Origin: Capitulum mitella | Taxonomy: Eukaryota > Arthropoda > Thecostraca > Pollicipedomorpha > Pollicipedidae | Direction: 5' to 3' | NCBI GenBank assembly: GCA_030062745.1 | Contig: CP099849.1 | Span: 22,370,144 to 22,434,143, forward strand | DNA length: 64,000 bases | Shown: positions 1 to 12,913 of the stretch, piece after piece | Numbering within the stretch: position 1 is the stretch's first letter | Layout of the letters: each line of letters starts with the position of its first letter | Program-made: the position numbers and the translations under genes | The notes under the pieces: model-generated | Told to the model about the DNA's origin: nothing | Databases searched by the model: none | Seen by the model: the letters and a program-made list of their open reading frames with translations, nothing else

Positions 1-2598
1 TTGTCAAGAGATTGTTTAATCCATGCAACTGCCTCAGTTCTCATTCACAGTTAGACTCCTTAACATGGTGTATATAGCGTCTTTTGAGGCATGCTCTTAA
101 CTGTTTCTGTTGCAGTTTAAGAGTAACTGTCAACATCATTTTGCATCATTTACTTCAAAGAAATGGCAAGTGCTCTGTTGAATCAGTAGCGGTTTGGAGG
201 GTATAATGCATGCCACTTTAGGAAAAGTTAAGTGCAATTTTCAACAGTTTCCATTTTTAGTGCACCTAATGAACAACATTTAGGAAACTATTACCTTGTT
301 TGTCTGACTGCAGACCACTACAAAACTCAAGTTAATGGATTTGCCCACTGTTTCACTGAAGTGCCACTGTTTTTCTTGTTAGCTCTCTTACAGTGCTCAT
401 GCCAAACCATAGTATTTTTGGCCATGCATAGACATATCCAGACTGAGGTTAATATGTGATGCCTTTCCAAATATTAATATAAATAATGGTACAGCTGTAT
501 TATGGATGTAGCAGGTTCATCTAGCAACTGGATCTCTGAAATACACTAAAATCTAGCATATTCTGGATTAGAACACGGCGCAGGGTGGATCCGGATTCTG
601 ATTGCCTGCTGCTGCATCAGGCCACTAGGATGGTGGACAGAACCTGCACAGTGGGCTGGGCAGGTGGCAGGAAGGGAAAACTATCTTTTATCTCAGAGAA
701 ATTTGATATTTATGAACAGTCTGGTTCCATTTGGATTTTGTTCTTTCAGCACATTGTTTAAACTGCAGATTCTAATGACTCCTAGCACTGGCAGCACCAT
801 TTATTCATGCCATCAGAGAAAACAGCATTTTAGGTTCTTTCATTCCTGCATTGCCATTGAGGTAATGTTAACTTTTCATAAGCTAGGGGCAGGCATCCCT
901 TCTGCCTGCCCCCCCTCTTTTTGGCACCACCACTTTCTGCAGTGCTGACAGTATGCCTGTTGCCTCACATGGCAAAATAACTAAACACACAATACACTTG
1001 GAAAAATTGTTATCCTGTGACTATACTGTCTATGCCATTATGCAACATTTGATACACTGCATCATTTAACTGGTGCTTGTGATGGTGCCTTGGCCAGAGA
1101 TTTCTGAAAGTTCTTGGGATGAGGGGTCCACATAAAATTTCAGACTGTTTCTTTCCAGTCATTGCCATAGGTCTAATATTAAAATTCCTGAATATTGGGG
1201 GTCTGGATCCCCAACCCCCTGGGATTTCTGGCCATGGATCATGCAGTCACACCAGAAAAGGTAGCAGTGAGTAATTCAGATGATAAAATTAACAAGTTCA
1301 GCAGGTGAATTAGCAACTTGTATCATATCTGACAATGCACATGATTTAGAAAAATGAGGTATGAACAGAAGTGGTGAGATGAATTAGAAAATGGTGACTG
1401 GTGAGTGGTGGACTGGTGGAATATGAATCTGGTGGAACAATGAGTAAATTCACAGAGGTTTGAGCAAAATCCAGTGAGGTGAAGAATTATTCCCTAAGGC
1501 AAATTGATGGGACACTTAGCATCCTCTCATCTGCTCACTAATGACTAACATGACATCAGGCCATAATGTTCCAGCAACACCTGTCTGCTTCCACCTGTCT
1601 AACACTGAACCAAGTGTTAGAAAATGGAGATGCTTTAGATGCTGCGCACCTATATTTTCATTATTCCTCTGATTTGTTCCGTTATTGGTACGTCCTTGGC
1701 AAGCTGGGTGCATAAAGGACAGCTGGCCAATTTCTGTTGGTTTAAGACATTCCTAGCAGGACATTCAACAAAGTGGCAGTCAGAGGCTGCACTTCCCCAC
1801 AGTCTGAGATGGCCATGGAGTTCCTCAGGGCTTGAGCTTGGATCTTATATCCTCTTTGGTCTGTTCAGTAGTGACGTGCTAGGATCTACAGTACTGTTAC
1901 ACTGGATTCTGAAACTGGCCTGCAGTAGAGCAGCCTGGATACAGTAAGTAGTGTCTTGGGCTGATGACCAGCTTCTTCAGTTTAATAGAGCCTAATGTAA
2001 TGTAAGCTGCACTCTGGCTCTCAAAGTTCCCAGCACATTAATGCTGTGAAGTAATTCCCAACTGAGAAAGATGAGTACTAGAAGGTTGTCAGGTTTGTTC
2101 TTCCAGACAAGTGCACAGGCCTGCCTTGTCACAAGCTCAATGAGAACTCGACTTTCATGCCTAGTAGCCCTCTTAATCCTGAATACCATGAGACAATGTA
2201 TCTTGTGTGACACCTCTTAAATGATTTCTATTTGTTCATCCAGTTTTTATTTAATATGAAAGCCTGTAGTGCAGTGGCGTTTGTAATGTCACCACTTTCC
2301 TGCCAGTAAAACCTCTGAGAGATCATTGGCCAGAGGGCTCTGACATCATCCTTTGGGTTGCACCTTGCATTGCAACGAATACAATCTCTGTTGGATCATC
2401 GCGCCGTTTGAGGTCTCGTGTGCGACGCTCCGAACGCTGATCTGTCGTGTGGATCTGATCTGACACCATAAGGCCTTTTAATCATATTGTGTTCATAAGC
2501 TGATCATCGTAAACAAACCAGCGATGACATTTTCATGCTGTTTTTCGTTTTCATTTTTCTGTGTGCTTTTTTTCATTTTTGCGTTTCTTTCTTTGCAG
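1..2598 (+). other. Intron sequence upstream of the first visible GTPBP10 exon
   Basis: AT-rich, CpG-poor sequence that ends in a splice acceptor (tttgcag) directly before the GTPBP10 exon at 2599. I looked for the expected glycine-rich Obg N-terminus (a GG-x-GG pattern followed by GGKGGD) and did not find it, so the start codon and the first exon or exons probably lie left of the window and this stretch is one long intron. CpG becomes common again only from about 2390. The open frames here carry no recognisable domain. Confidence 0.55.
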
Positions 2599-5425
2599 CT
2601 CAAAGCCTCAGAAAACTAAGAGCGACAAACCCCAGTCAGCGTTTCATCGCTGGGGTTGGAGACCACAGTAGAAAATTCAAGATCCAGGGAGATCCAGGCG
2701 AGGACAAAATAATTCATGTACCACCTGGTGTGCAGGTCACTACTCAAGAAGGCAAAGTGTTAGGTAAATATGATGATGGTTTCTTCCACGTATCGAATGA
2801 CTGGTACGAATTTGATGTTTCAATTGAAAAGTGCAAAATACCTTCTGAAGTGTGTTCACATACAGCTGCAGTTTTGTTCATTGCATCTGTAGCTGTGCTC
2901 TCTTTGCCAAGGAAACGAGCTACTTTTTTGTTGTGATTTCCACAAATGCAATATTACTGAAGTGTGTTCACATACAGCTGCAGTTTTGTTCATTGCATCT
3001 GTAGCTGTGCTCTCTTTGCCAAGGAAACGAGCTACTTTTTTGTTGTGATTTCCACAAATGCAATATTACAATCTGAATCCCGTACGGAATATCAAAGCGA
3101 TTCGTGGTAATTGCAATCATTCGCGAATACACATTTCTGGGCATGCTTCATGATGGCGTTCTGGCCCATTATTGCCCATTAAGCAGACCAAAAGTGACCC
3201 TGCCATCTGCAGGTGACTGTAATGTGGTCGGCGACCGCGTGCTGGGAGCTCGCGGCGGCGACGGCGGTGGGCCCCACACCGGCTACATCGGCCGACCCGG
3301 TCAGGCATGCCAGCTCTACCTCACTCTGAAGCTGATCGCCGACGTCGGTCTGGTGGGGTTTCCAAACGCCGGCAAGTCGACCCTGCTGCGCGCCATATCC
3401 CGCGCCAGGCCCAAGGTTGCCAGCTACCCGTGTGAGTGAGATTTGGTCCGGCTCGGCGCCGTCAGTTAATGCTTCTGCCACGCTTCTGTGCCACTGTGCG
3501 ATGCTTAGGTGAACTCGAGGCTGAAAGATGTCATCATGTGTGAATGAACGTGGAAATTATTTCTCGCTTCAGTGACCGTTCTCGCTGACATTTTCCCTGA
3601 GCTTACCCTCCATGTATAATTTTGGCGGTCGTTTGCGGACGAACGGACACCACCACATCCAGCGGTTGACTTCGCGAATACGTTTTCGCGCCTGGAAGTC
3701 AGTGCACTCGCAGATCGATGGTTGTAACCGGTGCCGTAACGTTCCAGTCACCACCATGTCTCCGGAGCTGGGGACGGTGCACTACCCGGACCTGCGTCAG
3801 ATCTCGGTGGCCGACCTGCCCGGCCTGATCGAGGGCGCCAGCCGGAACGTCGGCCTCGGCCACAGCTTCCTGAGGTAGGCCGTCAGTGGACAGTGGCGTC
3901 CGGAGCTAGCCGCCGCCCGGACCTGCAGGCGCCGCTCGTGGCGTACTGCAGGCGGACATGGGCTCGGGTCCCGAGGGCATGCCGGCTGTTCTCGTTTTGT
4001 GTCGGTTCTTAGCTGACGAGAAGAAGTGGCGCCCCACCTGCATGCGTCTTTGGACGTCATTGTGTTTGGAGACGGGGACACGACGCTTCCGAGACGACTC
4101 AGAGACACGCCCAGGTCATCAAAGAGGTCGGTACAAAACGGAGATAATTTGGATTCCATTAGGATCCAGGCGCATGCCTGTTGACAGGTGCCGCGCGTGT
4201 GGGACCACAATACCCGTGCCGTAGCGTGCAGACTCTGCGCGTGTTAGCGACCTTTGAATCTATCGCACATCCCCTGCTCCCGTGCCTCTAGAACCATCCA
4301 CGGTTAACCAGAGTTTAATTGACATTTTGCTTCTCAGGCACGTGGAGAGGACGAAGCTGCTGCTGTTTGTCGTTGACGTCGGCGGCTTTCAGCTGAGCCC
4401 GGATCGGATCAGGCGGTCCGCTTTTGAGACTGTCGCCATTTTGAATCGGGTACGGCTGCATTTTGTTCTGGCGTGTGCAGGTTGAGCCGCGGTGTAGCCA
4501 GTCTTTGTGAAATGTATTCGGAGAAGGACCAGTGAATATATGTATATAGAGGATGTACTATAAGCTTCAGTGTCTGTCTCAGCCTTATGATCACAAGGCC
4601 TCCTCGACAAATTCTCCTTGTCATGATTGCTTCCCAACGTGGACATTGTTTTGTATTGCTGGTGGACATGTATGTGCGTATTCATCGCCTGATGCTTTCC
4701 ATGTTGGGATTTTCTTTAACGTATCTTGCATGCATCTCTACTATCATTGTTTTAGGGGTCAAGGGTCGTCAGGAAGCTTACTAAACTTTCCTCCGTGAAT
4801 TCTGGTTACTAAACGACCCTCGAGTTGACCGCAGGTTAAGCCTGAAACTAACGAAAAACTCCCTTTAAAATACAGGAAAAAAGGAAATATCGAATGCAGT
4901 GAAAGACATTAAGAACTCACCATTCACGTTACGTCTCTGCGGAATGTGTCTCTTTCTGTACGTGTGTGCCGAACATCTGCTCGCTGAACTCCAGTCAACC
5001 AGCGAAATCCCCGGCAGGAGATCGAGTTATATAAACCGGAGCTGCTGGACAAGCCGGCCATGTTGGTGGTGAACAAGATGGACTCTCCGGCCGCGGGGGA
5101 GGCCTGGTCGCAGCTGAAGGAGCGGCTGGCGGCGGGCCTGGACGCGGCCAGAGACCTTCTGGACGACTGCCGACCGCAGCGGCCTGCCACCTTCGACCAC
5201 GTGATTCCGATTTCGGCCAAGACGGACGCCGAGTCGGTGGAGCGCGTGAAGCAGAAGCTGCGCAGTTGCCTGGACCTGCACGAGGCGCCGGCGCCGGACG
5301 TGGCGGACGTGCGGCAGCGGCTGCGCACCGGCGCCGTGGTGGCGCTCCAGAGTCGCACGGTGGCCATGGACCGCGACCGGTGGCGCCGCCGCCGGCAGGC
5401 GCCCGAACTACCGCGGCTGGTGTGA
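2599..5425 (+). CDS. GTPBP10: GTPBP10, Obg-family GTPase (5' partial, five exons)
   Basis: Exons 2599-2763, 3213-3431, 3748-3874, 4338-4449 and 5018-5425 (TGA) join in frame through GT-AG introns and give 342 residues. By comparison with the usual length of just under 400, about 55-60 N-terminal residues are missing. Exon 1 here gives the end of the Obg domain (QRFIAGVG). Exon 2 carries G1 (GFPNAGKST), with G2 (YPFTT) across the next junction and G3 (DLPGLIEG) in exon 3. Exon 4 has [13 protein letters not shown], and exon 5 has G4 (NKMD) and the G5-like ISA. In the known family this protein binds GTP and helps mature the large mitochondrial ribosomal subunit. The C-terminus ends in an Arg-rich stretch (DRWRRRRQ). 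I saw no canonical AATAAA within the kilobase after the stop. The family call is strong; separation from the paralogue GTPBP5/MTG2 rests on closer similarity to GTPBP10. Confidence 0.9.
2845..3068. repeat. Perfect 112-bp tandem duplication in a GTPBP10 intron
   Basis: Positions 2845-2956 and 2957-3068 are identical by eye, placed head to tail in the intron between the first two visible exons (2764-3212). Each copy contains a cagctgcag that could act as a weak acceptor. The lack of any difference suggests a recent event, an allelic variant or an assembly artefact. Confidence 0.92.
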
Positions 5426-6193
5426 CCCGCCGGCCTGGAGCCTGAGCTCGATGGTCGGCCAAGCGTGCGCCAGATTGGCAGCGAGCCTGGCTAGTTTGAA
5501 GCTGTTATATGAAACTGTGTAATGTGCTTGTCGCGAGAAAATGTATGCTTGAATACAGCGATTTCAGCTGACTGGGCATTGACGGTTGTCTTAGAGATTC
5601 GACGTCCACTGATTCTGTGTTTGCGACCAGTAAACGCTTTCTGCCCAAATTTCAGACTGTTTTGCAACTTGTCATGTTGCATTGCAACTATCATGGTGCG
5701 GAATTTGTTATCCATTTTCATGGAGTTACTGTTATGAAGAAAGAAAAATCATCGGACCCGAATAATCCTACACTGTAAACGTCAGCACAATATTTTCTTG
5801 CCGGAAAGACTGTGACACGTTGTCTTCACTGTTCCGGCATGTCGACTTCGAGCAGCGTGAGGCTGCGTCTTTTACGTCGGTAAACGTAGTCTGCATATCG
5901 CATGCCGACTATGCCTCTCGCCACTCAAATGAGGTTAATTTTGCGTTTTGCGGTGTGGTATGGCAACAGTGACAGAAGTAACGATGTTACAACGCGACCA
6001 TACTCTGAACTGAATGCAGCAATGGAGTGCAGTAAGCTTTGCTCACATGAATCGCACGGCAACGAAAAGCGACGTGATAACGTAGTGTGACGCTAATTGG
6101 ATATGAACGTCAAGTGAATCGGTCGCAAACGCGCTCTTAAACGTAAACCTTACCTCATTGGTTGGGTATCAATCAGACGTGCATGGGTCCTGA
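5426..6193. other. Intergenic, 3' flank of GTPBP10
   Basis: Presumed 3' UTR and downstream DNA. CpG content is ordinary. I see no coding signature, and no AATAAA or ATTAAA close to the stop that would mark the transcript end. Confidence 0.4.
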
Positions 6194-6417
6194 CAGGGAC
6201 GGATCCAGCGAGTCCGTTTGGGGGGTTCAAACCAGAGTTTCCCTGGTCTAGATGGTAGTTCAGGAGTCGTTGACCGGGGGCGGGGTGGAAGACGCTGGCC
6301 ATAGGTTGGATTCGGAGTTATAGCAACTTCAAGCTCTGGTTGAGTAGAAATATCATGCCTTTTAGGGAGGGGGGACCATAACCGAGATACTACCGCTTCC
6401 CCCTGGATCCGCTGGTG
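6194..6417. mobile_element. hAT-type MITE, 224 bp
   Basis: The left end reads CAGGGACGGATCCAG and the right end is CTGGATCCGCTGGTG, whose reverse complement matches the left end at 11 of 15 positions. The flanks are ggtcctga (6186-6193) and gatcctga (6418-6425), an 8-bp target duplication with one mismatch, as expected for hAT transposons. The inside has G-runs near the left end and C-runs near the right end and no transposase. It is a non-autonomous copy sitting between GTPBP10 and SSR3. Confidence 0.72.
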
Positions 6418-7591
6418 GATCCTGATAGAATGCAGGCCCTTTTGCAGGCCCAGGACCCTTTTTGTACTGAACCCTTTGTTGGCGTGGGTGTGCCGCACTT
6501 ACGTCTCGGAAAGGCGTTGTTCCGCCGTAGCAAAATGGTGCCTATGCGACGCAACAAATGCAACTTAGAATCAGGCTAAATTAACTTAGAATCGTGTTAG
6601 ACTGACTTAGAACGTAGCCAATTTTGAGTCGGACGCAAAACGAGGATAGCCTGCATCCCATCGGGATCATGGCGCACTATATCTGGACTATAAAAGTGCG
6701 GCAAATGACATGGGAATAAATGTGACTGGTCGTCAGTTAGTTAACGTTAACTAGCTGTCAGTATATCAAAATCGTCACAGATTTATCTTTATTTTGTTGC
6801 TGCTGTATTTCCGAACTTAACTATCCAACATCGATTGAAACGTTGGAAACGGCAGAGCGCGTGGGACCTGTGTGGATAGGTAACACAGTAACCCCCGCGC
6901 ATTTCGGAAATTCAGCATTTTAGCCTTCCATAGTACAGGCCAAACTGGATTTGAGTTGGGTTTCGCCCCGAAGAACCTCAAAGCGGTTCACCGCTTCTCC
7001 ACGTTTACAACCGACTTCTCAACTTCTGCGAAATTCAATATCATGGTTAAGCATGTTGCGGGGATAAGGTGTTAACAAAAGCATAGCTCTTTGGCGAAAA
7101 ATGAAGCTGCGGGCCATGCAGTAACTTGTAAAACTGAGTTAATTAAAGCAGTTAAAACATTTGAGTTTACCTTGTAAATCACCCATTTTTAATTTCACGG
7201 TTGATTGCTTGCTAACTGAGATAATACTAAATTATCCTCCATCCTAATTCTACTAAAACAGGCTAGTAGAAGCTGACCAAACGAAATCAGTAGTCCAGCG
7301 ATACCACTGTTAAGCTATGCGAGATTTAAAAGGGCTATAAATAATGAAATTTTTCGTTTCGTTTTTCTAAACTAGCGTCACAGAAACTGAATGTGCAAAT
7401 TTTCTTTAGTCTCAATGGGAACGTCACCGAAAACGTGGATGCCAACAAGCTGCCAGTTGCCTGAAGTGCAACGCCAGCTAGCTCCTGCTGGTTTCCATCC
7501 GACCGGCTTGTGTTTACCTCTAGGGTGGTGCATCATCGGTCAAAAGGTCTGCGTTGAATTCAGAAGGCTTACCGCAAAATTGAATACGAAG
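6418..7591. other. Intergenic and SSR3 5' flank
   Basis: It holds three spaced copies of an acttagaa motif at about 6562-6613, roughly 21 bp apart, and a TATAAAA at 6689 that is too far from the SSR3 start (about 900 bp) to assign. The SSR3 5' UTR and promoter must lie in the right part, but I cannot place the start of transcription. Confidence 0.35.
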
Positions 7592-10500
7592 ATGCCTGCC
7601 AGTAACTCTGCTGCTACTGCGAAAAAGTTCAGCAATGAAGAGGAACTCCTCCTTCAGGACTTCAGCCGCAATGTATCAACGAAGTCATCAGCTCTCTTCT
7701 ATGGCAACGCATTTATTGTCTCAGCCATCCCAATTTGTAAGTCGTTTTTATTGTCTTTTGTTTCAGTTTCAGTTAGGTTGCTGTGGAATGTCCCAATGTT
7801 TCTGGCTGCATATTTGGAAGGGAGGGATGCATTTAAATGCGCCTTACTGGTACACTGCTAAAAGTAGCTATATTCTTATTAACATTCATTGGAATGGTAA
7901 TTGGTGCATTCACTGTTTGGTGTGTTCATCATTTATGTTGTGTTGGTTTTACACTGTTTTATGATGTAAATAAGAGAATTGTGTAATAAGCAGGGGCACA
8001 TGTACTCTGTTGGGCATTGTCTGGTTGGTTTCACTAGGGATGCAGCTCATTGTCAGTGGCATCTTTGGTACTATTTCAGTACCAATAATTCCCAAACTTA
8101 GCATTGGGTCTTGGTAACAGAAAGAATGGGCTTCAAAGTGGCATTGAAATTGTTCATAATTGTCCAAATTCAAACCCTCTACTATTGCAGCTCATTGAAC
8201 CCCAGGCATGATTTCAAAAATGCAGAGTAGTAAGCTAATGGAAGTAGCATTTTCCCCTCTTTAAAATCCATTATTTCTTCCAGAGGTGCATGTGAAGAGA
8301 GAGTTCATAACTGGACATATACATTGATCGCAAACAATAATTGGATTACTGGAGGTGTGTCCCATTGATTTTCATAAACAGTGAATGAAATTGATAGTGC
8401 CTGCACCAGTGGCATTTAGTAGTACCTAAAATTTCACCTGTTTATATATTGCAGTTTAGGGGTATCCAGAAAAATGGGGACCAGAGACATTTGCTCTCTG
8501 GCTAATGTGAAGTTCTCCCAGAAATAGCAAAGCCATGGCCACCTGCCCCACTGCCATTTCTATTGCTGTGAAATACTGTAATTTACCAAATGCTGAGGAC
8601 TGAAAATTGTAAAATAGGATAAAATTGAACTGGTATGAAATAATGTTTGTTTTGGCATAATAACTCATAATAGTAATGCAGCTATACCAGTGGTAGTAAT
8701 GCTCATATCCATATTGCATCTCTCCTACTATACTCTTATCTAAACCTTGCTAAATTTTTTTATGGCTATTTTGCCATAGTGTAAAACATCTCCTTTCTTT
8801 CTCATTTTCATCCCTAAAGGTGTTATGGCATGTGACAGAGAAGTATGTGAAATTTCATTTCTACCATGCAACATTTAGTAGGAGATAATTTCCAACCTAA
8901 GTAGTTTATAGTCCTTGCTTTATTGAGTCAATTGCACATTGAGATACTAGGGACTAAAGAAAAGGGATGTGTAAAATGGGCAACATTGCAGTGAATTGTC
9001 TGAAGCTAGTCATCTGAAGCTACTTGTCTGAAACTTGCAGTTAAGTGTCTGAAGCTACTTGTCATTTCATCTGCTTTAAATGTCCATGGCCAACTTAATG
9101 TATAGCATGTCATGTTCGTTAGAAATTAAATGATTTGTTAGAAATATGATGCATAAAAGCGATTTAAATGGAGCTCGGGCATGCATTAATGACATGCTGT
9201 GCATTCTTGGACCTGATGGTAGATCCTAATGCTGTTTCTGGAGCATTTGTGAAAGTTTTGTACCATCAGGATTTTATTCTAGCAAGCTGTAAATTCAACA
9301 ATTTCCTGTCTCAGGGCTGTACTGGAGGATTCATATGATGGAGCTGTACTCCTCCATTCCCATCTTCTTCATTGTCACTCTGGCATCTACCTACCTGGTT
9401 GCCATGGCCTACAAGAACACCAAGTTTGTTCTGAAACACAAGGTATGTTAATTTATATGGTCTGTCTTTGGTCTTGATTGTCATACTGGCAAACTGGAAA
9501 CAACAGTTATGGGCAGTATGCCTGAATTGTTGTCATTCGGTCTGATATTGTAAGCCAGAAATAATAATATGTCCTTTTTAATGAAACTGAATAGGATTAG
9601 CCATTATTATACATGGAATTTCACATTTTTGGAATGGGACTTTGAATTCAATATTGCTTGTGTATATGCATGTGACATCTGAGCTACCATGATCAGTAGC
9701 TCAGTTGGTAGAGCATTGGTCTCCCTGTCCTGGCAAGACTGGTTCAAGTTGCTGGCATTTGATATTTGGCCCATGGGTCAGCTGGCAGCTGGCCAACATA
9801 AGGTCAAGCTGACTACCACATGACCATGTCTTACCCTTGGTGGCACATTAAACTTTTGCCACAAAATCAGCCATTACCAGGAATTGTGCCATTGGGTGTA
9901 GGGGTCAGAGTCTGTGCAATAGGCTCTGCTTGGTGCAGGCTCCAATCCCTAGCAGTATGTTGTAAATGTTGACCTAATATTGAATCCTAACAGTACCCCT
10001 GGATGAAACACAGAAGGAGTTGAGGTAATGATGGTATAAGAATGCATTCTAGAATAAGATTATCACATTTTTATGTCTACCCTTTCCTTGATCAAGATTG
10101 CTGTCAAGCGTGAGGAGGCTGTGACCAAAGAGATGCAGAAGAAGCTTGCAGAAGACAAGAAGATGAGCAAGAAAGAAAAGGATGAGAGGTGATCATACAG
10201 TTACAACAGTGTTCATTGTATGCTGTAGACAATTTGGTTTTTTTGCCTGCTCTAGTAGATATTACTTAAGCTGTGTGAGATGTTTTGTTTATGTCCAGTA
10301 TGTTCACCACATTTTTTATTGATGATCAAATTGAGTTATTCCCATTGTTTACTTTTGAGAAGTTCATTGTGAATATTCTAAACTTTGTGAAATAGTGCTG
10401 CAGTAGGGTTGCTTTTAATTGTCATTTGCTTATTGTTAAAGATTGTAGGTTGTGACAAGGACAGTGTGTATTTGAAGAACAGTGTCGTTAAAATTGTTCA

Positions 10501-10824
10501 GCTTTGTCTCATTTCTATCAGACTGTTCATGCCATTATTGATATTGTGACAGCTGTGTTGTACTCTTGCTATCTGAACACACAAACCACCATACCTCATT
10601 GACAACGACTACGGCGGCCTTGCAGGACGCTGTGGAAGAAGAACGAGGTGGCCGACTACGAGGCCACCACGTTCTCCATCTTCTACAACAACGCCCTGTT
10701 CCTGGCGATCGTCATCGTGGCCAGCTTCTACGTGCTGCGTTCGTTCGCGCCCACCTTCAACTACGTGCTGTCGATGGGCGCCGGCGCCGGCCTGCTGGCC
10801 CTCCTCTCCACGGGCACCAAGTAG
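7592..10824 (+). CDS. SSR3: Translocon-associated protein subunit gamma (SSR3), complete
   Basis: Exons 7592-7736, 9315-9442, 10097-10188 and 10626-10824 (TAG) join in frame through GT-AG introns and give 187 residues, against about 185 in vertebrates. The ATG at 7592 was chosen because the conserved block [12 protein letters not shown] follows at residues 16-27. Predicted membrane segments lie at about 35-53, 61-81, 142-160 and 165-183. A highly charged cytosolic stretch (about 88-128, rich in Lys and Glu, [10 protein letters not shown]) separates the two pairs and is followed by the family signature [21 protein letters not shown] (124-144). In the known complex the four-span gamma subunit sits beside Sec61 in the ER membrane and helps some signal peptides enter the channel. 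Exons 2 and 3 are nearly free of CpG while exon 4 is CpG-rich. It lies between GTPBP10 and KPNB1 on the same strand. Confidence 0.95.
9691..9960 (+). mobile_element. tRNA-derived SINE-like element in SSR3 intron 2
   Basis: The segment at 9691-9755 looks like a decayed tRNA gene. It has an A-box-like tagctcagttggta at 9697, a D-stem match and a B-box-like ggttcaag at 9741, at the usual spacing for an internal RNA polymerase III promoter. About 200 bases of unrelated sequence follow, as in tRNA-headed SINEs. The anticodon and T arms do not fold well, so it is not a working tRNA. The right end is a guess because I see no clear tail or target duplication. Confidence 0.5.
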
Positions 10825-11005
10825 CTGCCGACGGGCCGCCCCTGCTGCCACCTGTTGGCAGATGGTGCAGACGATTTGTGCGGACTGGTGCGTTGCGAGC
10901 CGCGTGGCTGGACGATGTTACTCGGGAGAGCTGGCGGTGTATGATGTTCGTGGACACTGCTGTTGATGCTTTTGTTCGTCTTTTCCGGGACCGTGGGGTT
11001 ATTGT

Positions 11006-11011
11006 AATAAA
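11006..11011 (+). promoter_or_regulatory. Poly(A) signal of SSR3
   Basis: AATAAA lies 182 bases after the SSR3 stop and is followed by a T-rich stretch. It is the first such hexamer downstream and the likely end signal of a short 3' UTR. Confidence 0.65.
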
Positions 11012-11029
11012 TTTTATTTAATGAGGTTT

Positions 11030-12913
11030 TGTTTAGAACAGCTTGCATATATGCTGCCCACGGGTGACCTAGTCAGGCCTCATTTTCGAGCAGAAGGACT
11101 GTTTAGAAGGTATGGTCGACTTCTGCTGGGATCCATGGTTAGTTTACACGTTTGCGCCATCGCTTAGAACGAGAAATTTGTTACATTTTCGTTGACCTCT
11201 AGAACAGACTCGCAACAGATTTACGTTTTGCTATTAATCGACACTTGGTGCGTGGGTGATGTTTCATTGATGTAAGAGCAAACATTATAATACTTATTCG
11301 GGTGCGTGACAGGCGTCGTTCCTAGCTCTATGGTAAAGAGTTCGGCTCAGATCCGATGTTTCGCAGTTAACGAGCTCGATTTAGAAGTAACGTTTGTCGT
11401 CGCTAGGCGGCGCGCTCATTGTAGTATATTACAAGCTCTTCTGCATCGGAGCCTGATCTCAACGCCGTCCATCACAAGAGTTCAAAAAATCCCTGCTCCG
11501 CGATCCACGCAGAAGTTTTTCGTGGTTTGCAATGGGTCCCTGACTTTTCCGGCAGCGGCTGATGACGTGAGCAGGCAGACGGCGCAGACCCTGCCCCCAT
11601 AGTTTCTCAGGACAGACACCAAGCCCCGGGAGTGCCAAAACAGGAAAAGACCCGGGGTCTGAAATCTCCGTCGTTTTGGGACCCTGCCGTTCAGCTCCCG
11701 GTCTCAGCAAATGCAAGGCAAACGGGACCGGACAACAAGGTTGTAGAGTGGATTGGACGTTGGCTTTGGCTGGAAATCCATCCTGACTCGAGTCTTTCCC
11801 ACCAGGTGTGTCACCAGAGACCTTTTGGCGCCTTTCAGCCACGGCTTCCTAGTGCGAATCTCGGCTGTTCATGACGTGCAGAGATTTCAAAACATGTCTA
11901 TGGTGTCCGCAGCCATTCTCGTCCGTCATAGCATTAATCATAGGCTCGTGCAGACTGATGTCCGAGACCTCCAGTCAGAAGGTTTTCGTTTTGTTTTTGA
12001 TAACATGTAAGTACGTCGTCTTCTCCCTTGAGCAGGATGATCTGTCCGACGTGAAATACTTCATCGCCAGATCATATGAACTCAACCGGATCCTTGATAC
12101 GGCTGTCTCTTCTGCACTTAAAAACGTGACCAGAGATCCCGTGTTTGCAATCATTAACTCTTAGGACAACGTGTGCGCCGTTTAGTACCCGTAAGCCATC
12201 GTCGTCTTATGCACAATGCAGGTCGTTCATCCACTTGTGACTTGTGACACGCGTTTCTGCCTTGGCCTCCTGCCTCCACCTTCCTTACATTACGTCGCTG
12301 CCGGGTGGTGTCGAGTAGCGGCGCGTGATGTGCCCGAACTGTCCATAGCGGGAACGCCTGACGTTGAACTATTTCTGCCGTCATCTTGCGGATGAGGCGT
12401 CTGCTGCCTCGGCTTCTGCTTGGAGATTCCAGTTTCCAGGTAGCCGACGGACTGCATACGATGCGCGGAAGCTGATCGTCAAGCCGTCTCTTTGTTCCGA
12501 CGCCCGCGCACTGCTCACGGTTCCAGCAGGACTGTCACGGCCTCCCTCGTCCACCGCTCTCTGCGGCAACCCTTACAGCGGACCCAGGCTGCCTGCGATG
12601 GCGTGTTCTCGGAGCTGTCGGCTGACCTGGTCGGCGGTGAACTGGCACTGACCAGACACCCGCAGCCTAATCTCAGGAAAGTCTCTAACCATTCCCCGTC
12701 CTGCGCGACCACTTGAGACTGAAGCTGTTTAGCAATGGCGCCCGTAAGTGTGGAATATGCCGACAACGTCGCATGCAGACACTGTATAGATGCCTTCATT
12801 TAATTCCAATGCTAGTGGCCTCCATAGCGAATGTCACAGACCTGATGCACATTTAAACTTACTGCTTGTGCAACAGTTAGGTGGGGCCTCCTCAAAATTC
12901 ATGGGGATACAAG
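11030..12913. other. Intergenic between SSR3 and KPNB1, left part
   Basis: CpG content is ordinary. Several short open frames occur on both strands, but none has a recognisable motif or a convincing pair of splice sites. Confidence 0.4.

Noticed and set aside
9691-9765. Functional tRNA gene
   Set aside because: The D arm and A box are good, but the anticodon and T arms do not pair, so it reads better as a SINE head.
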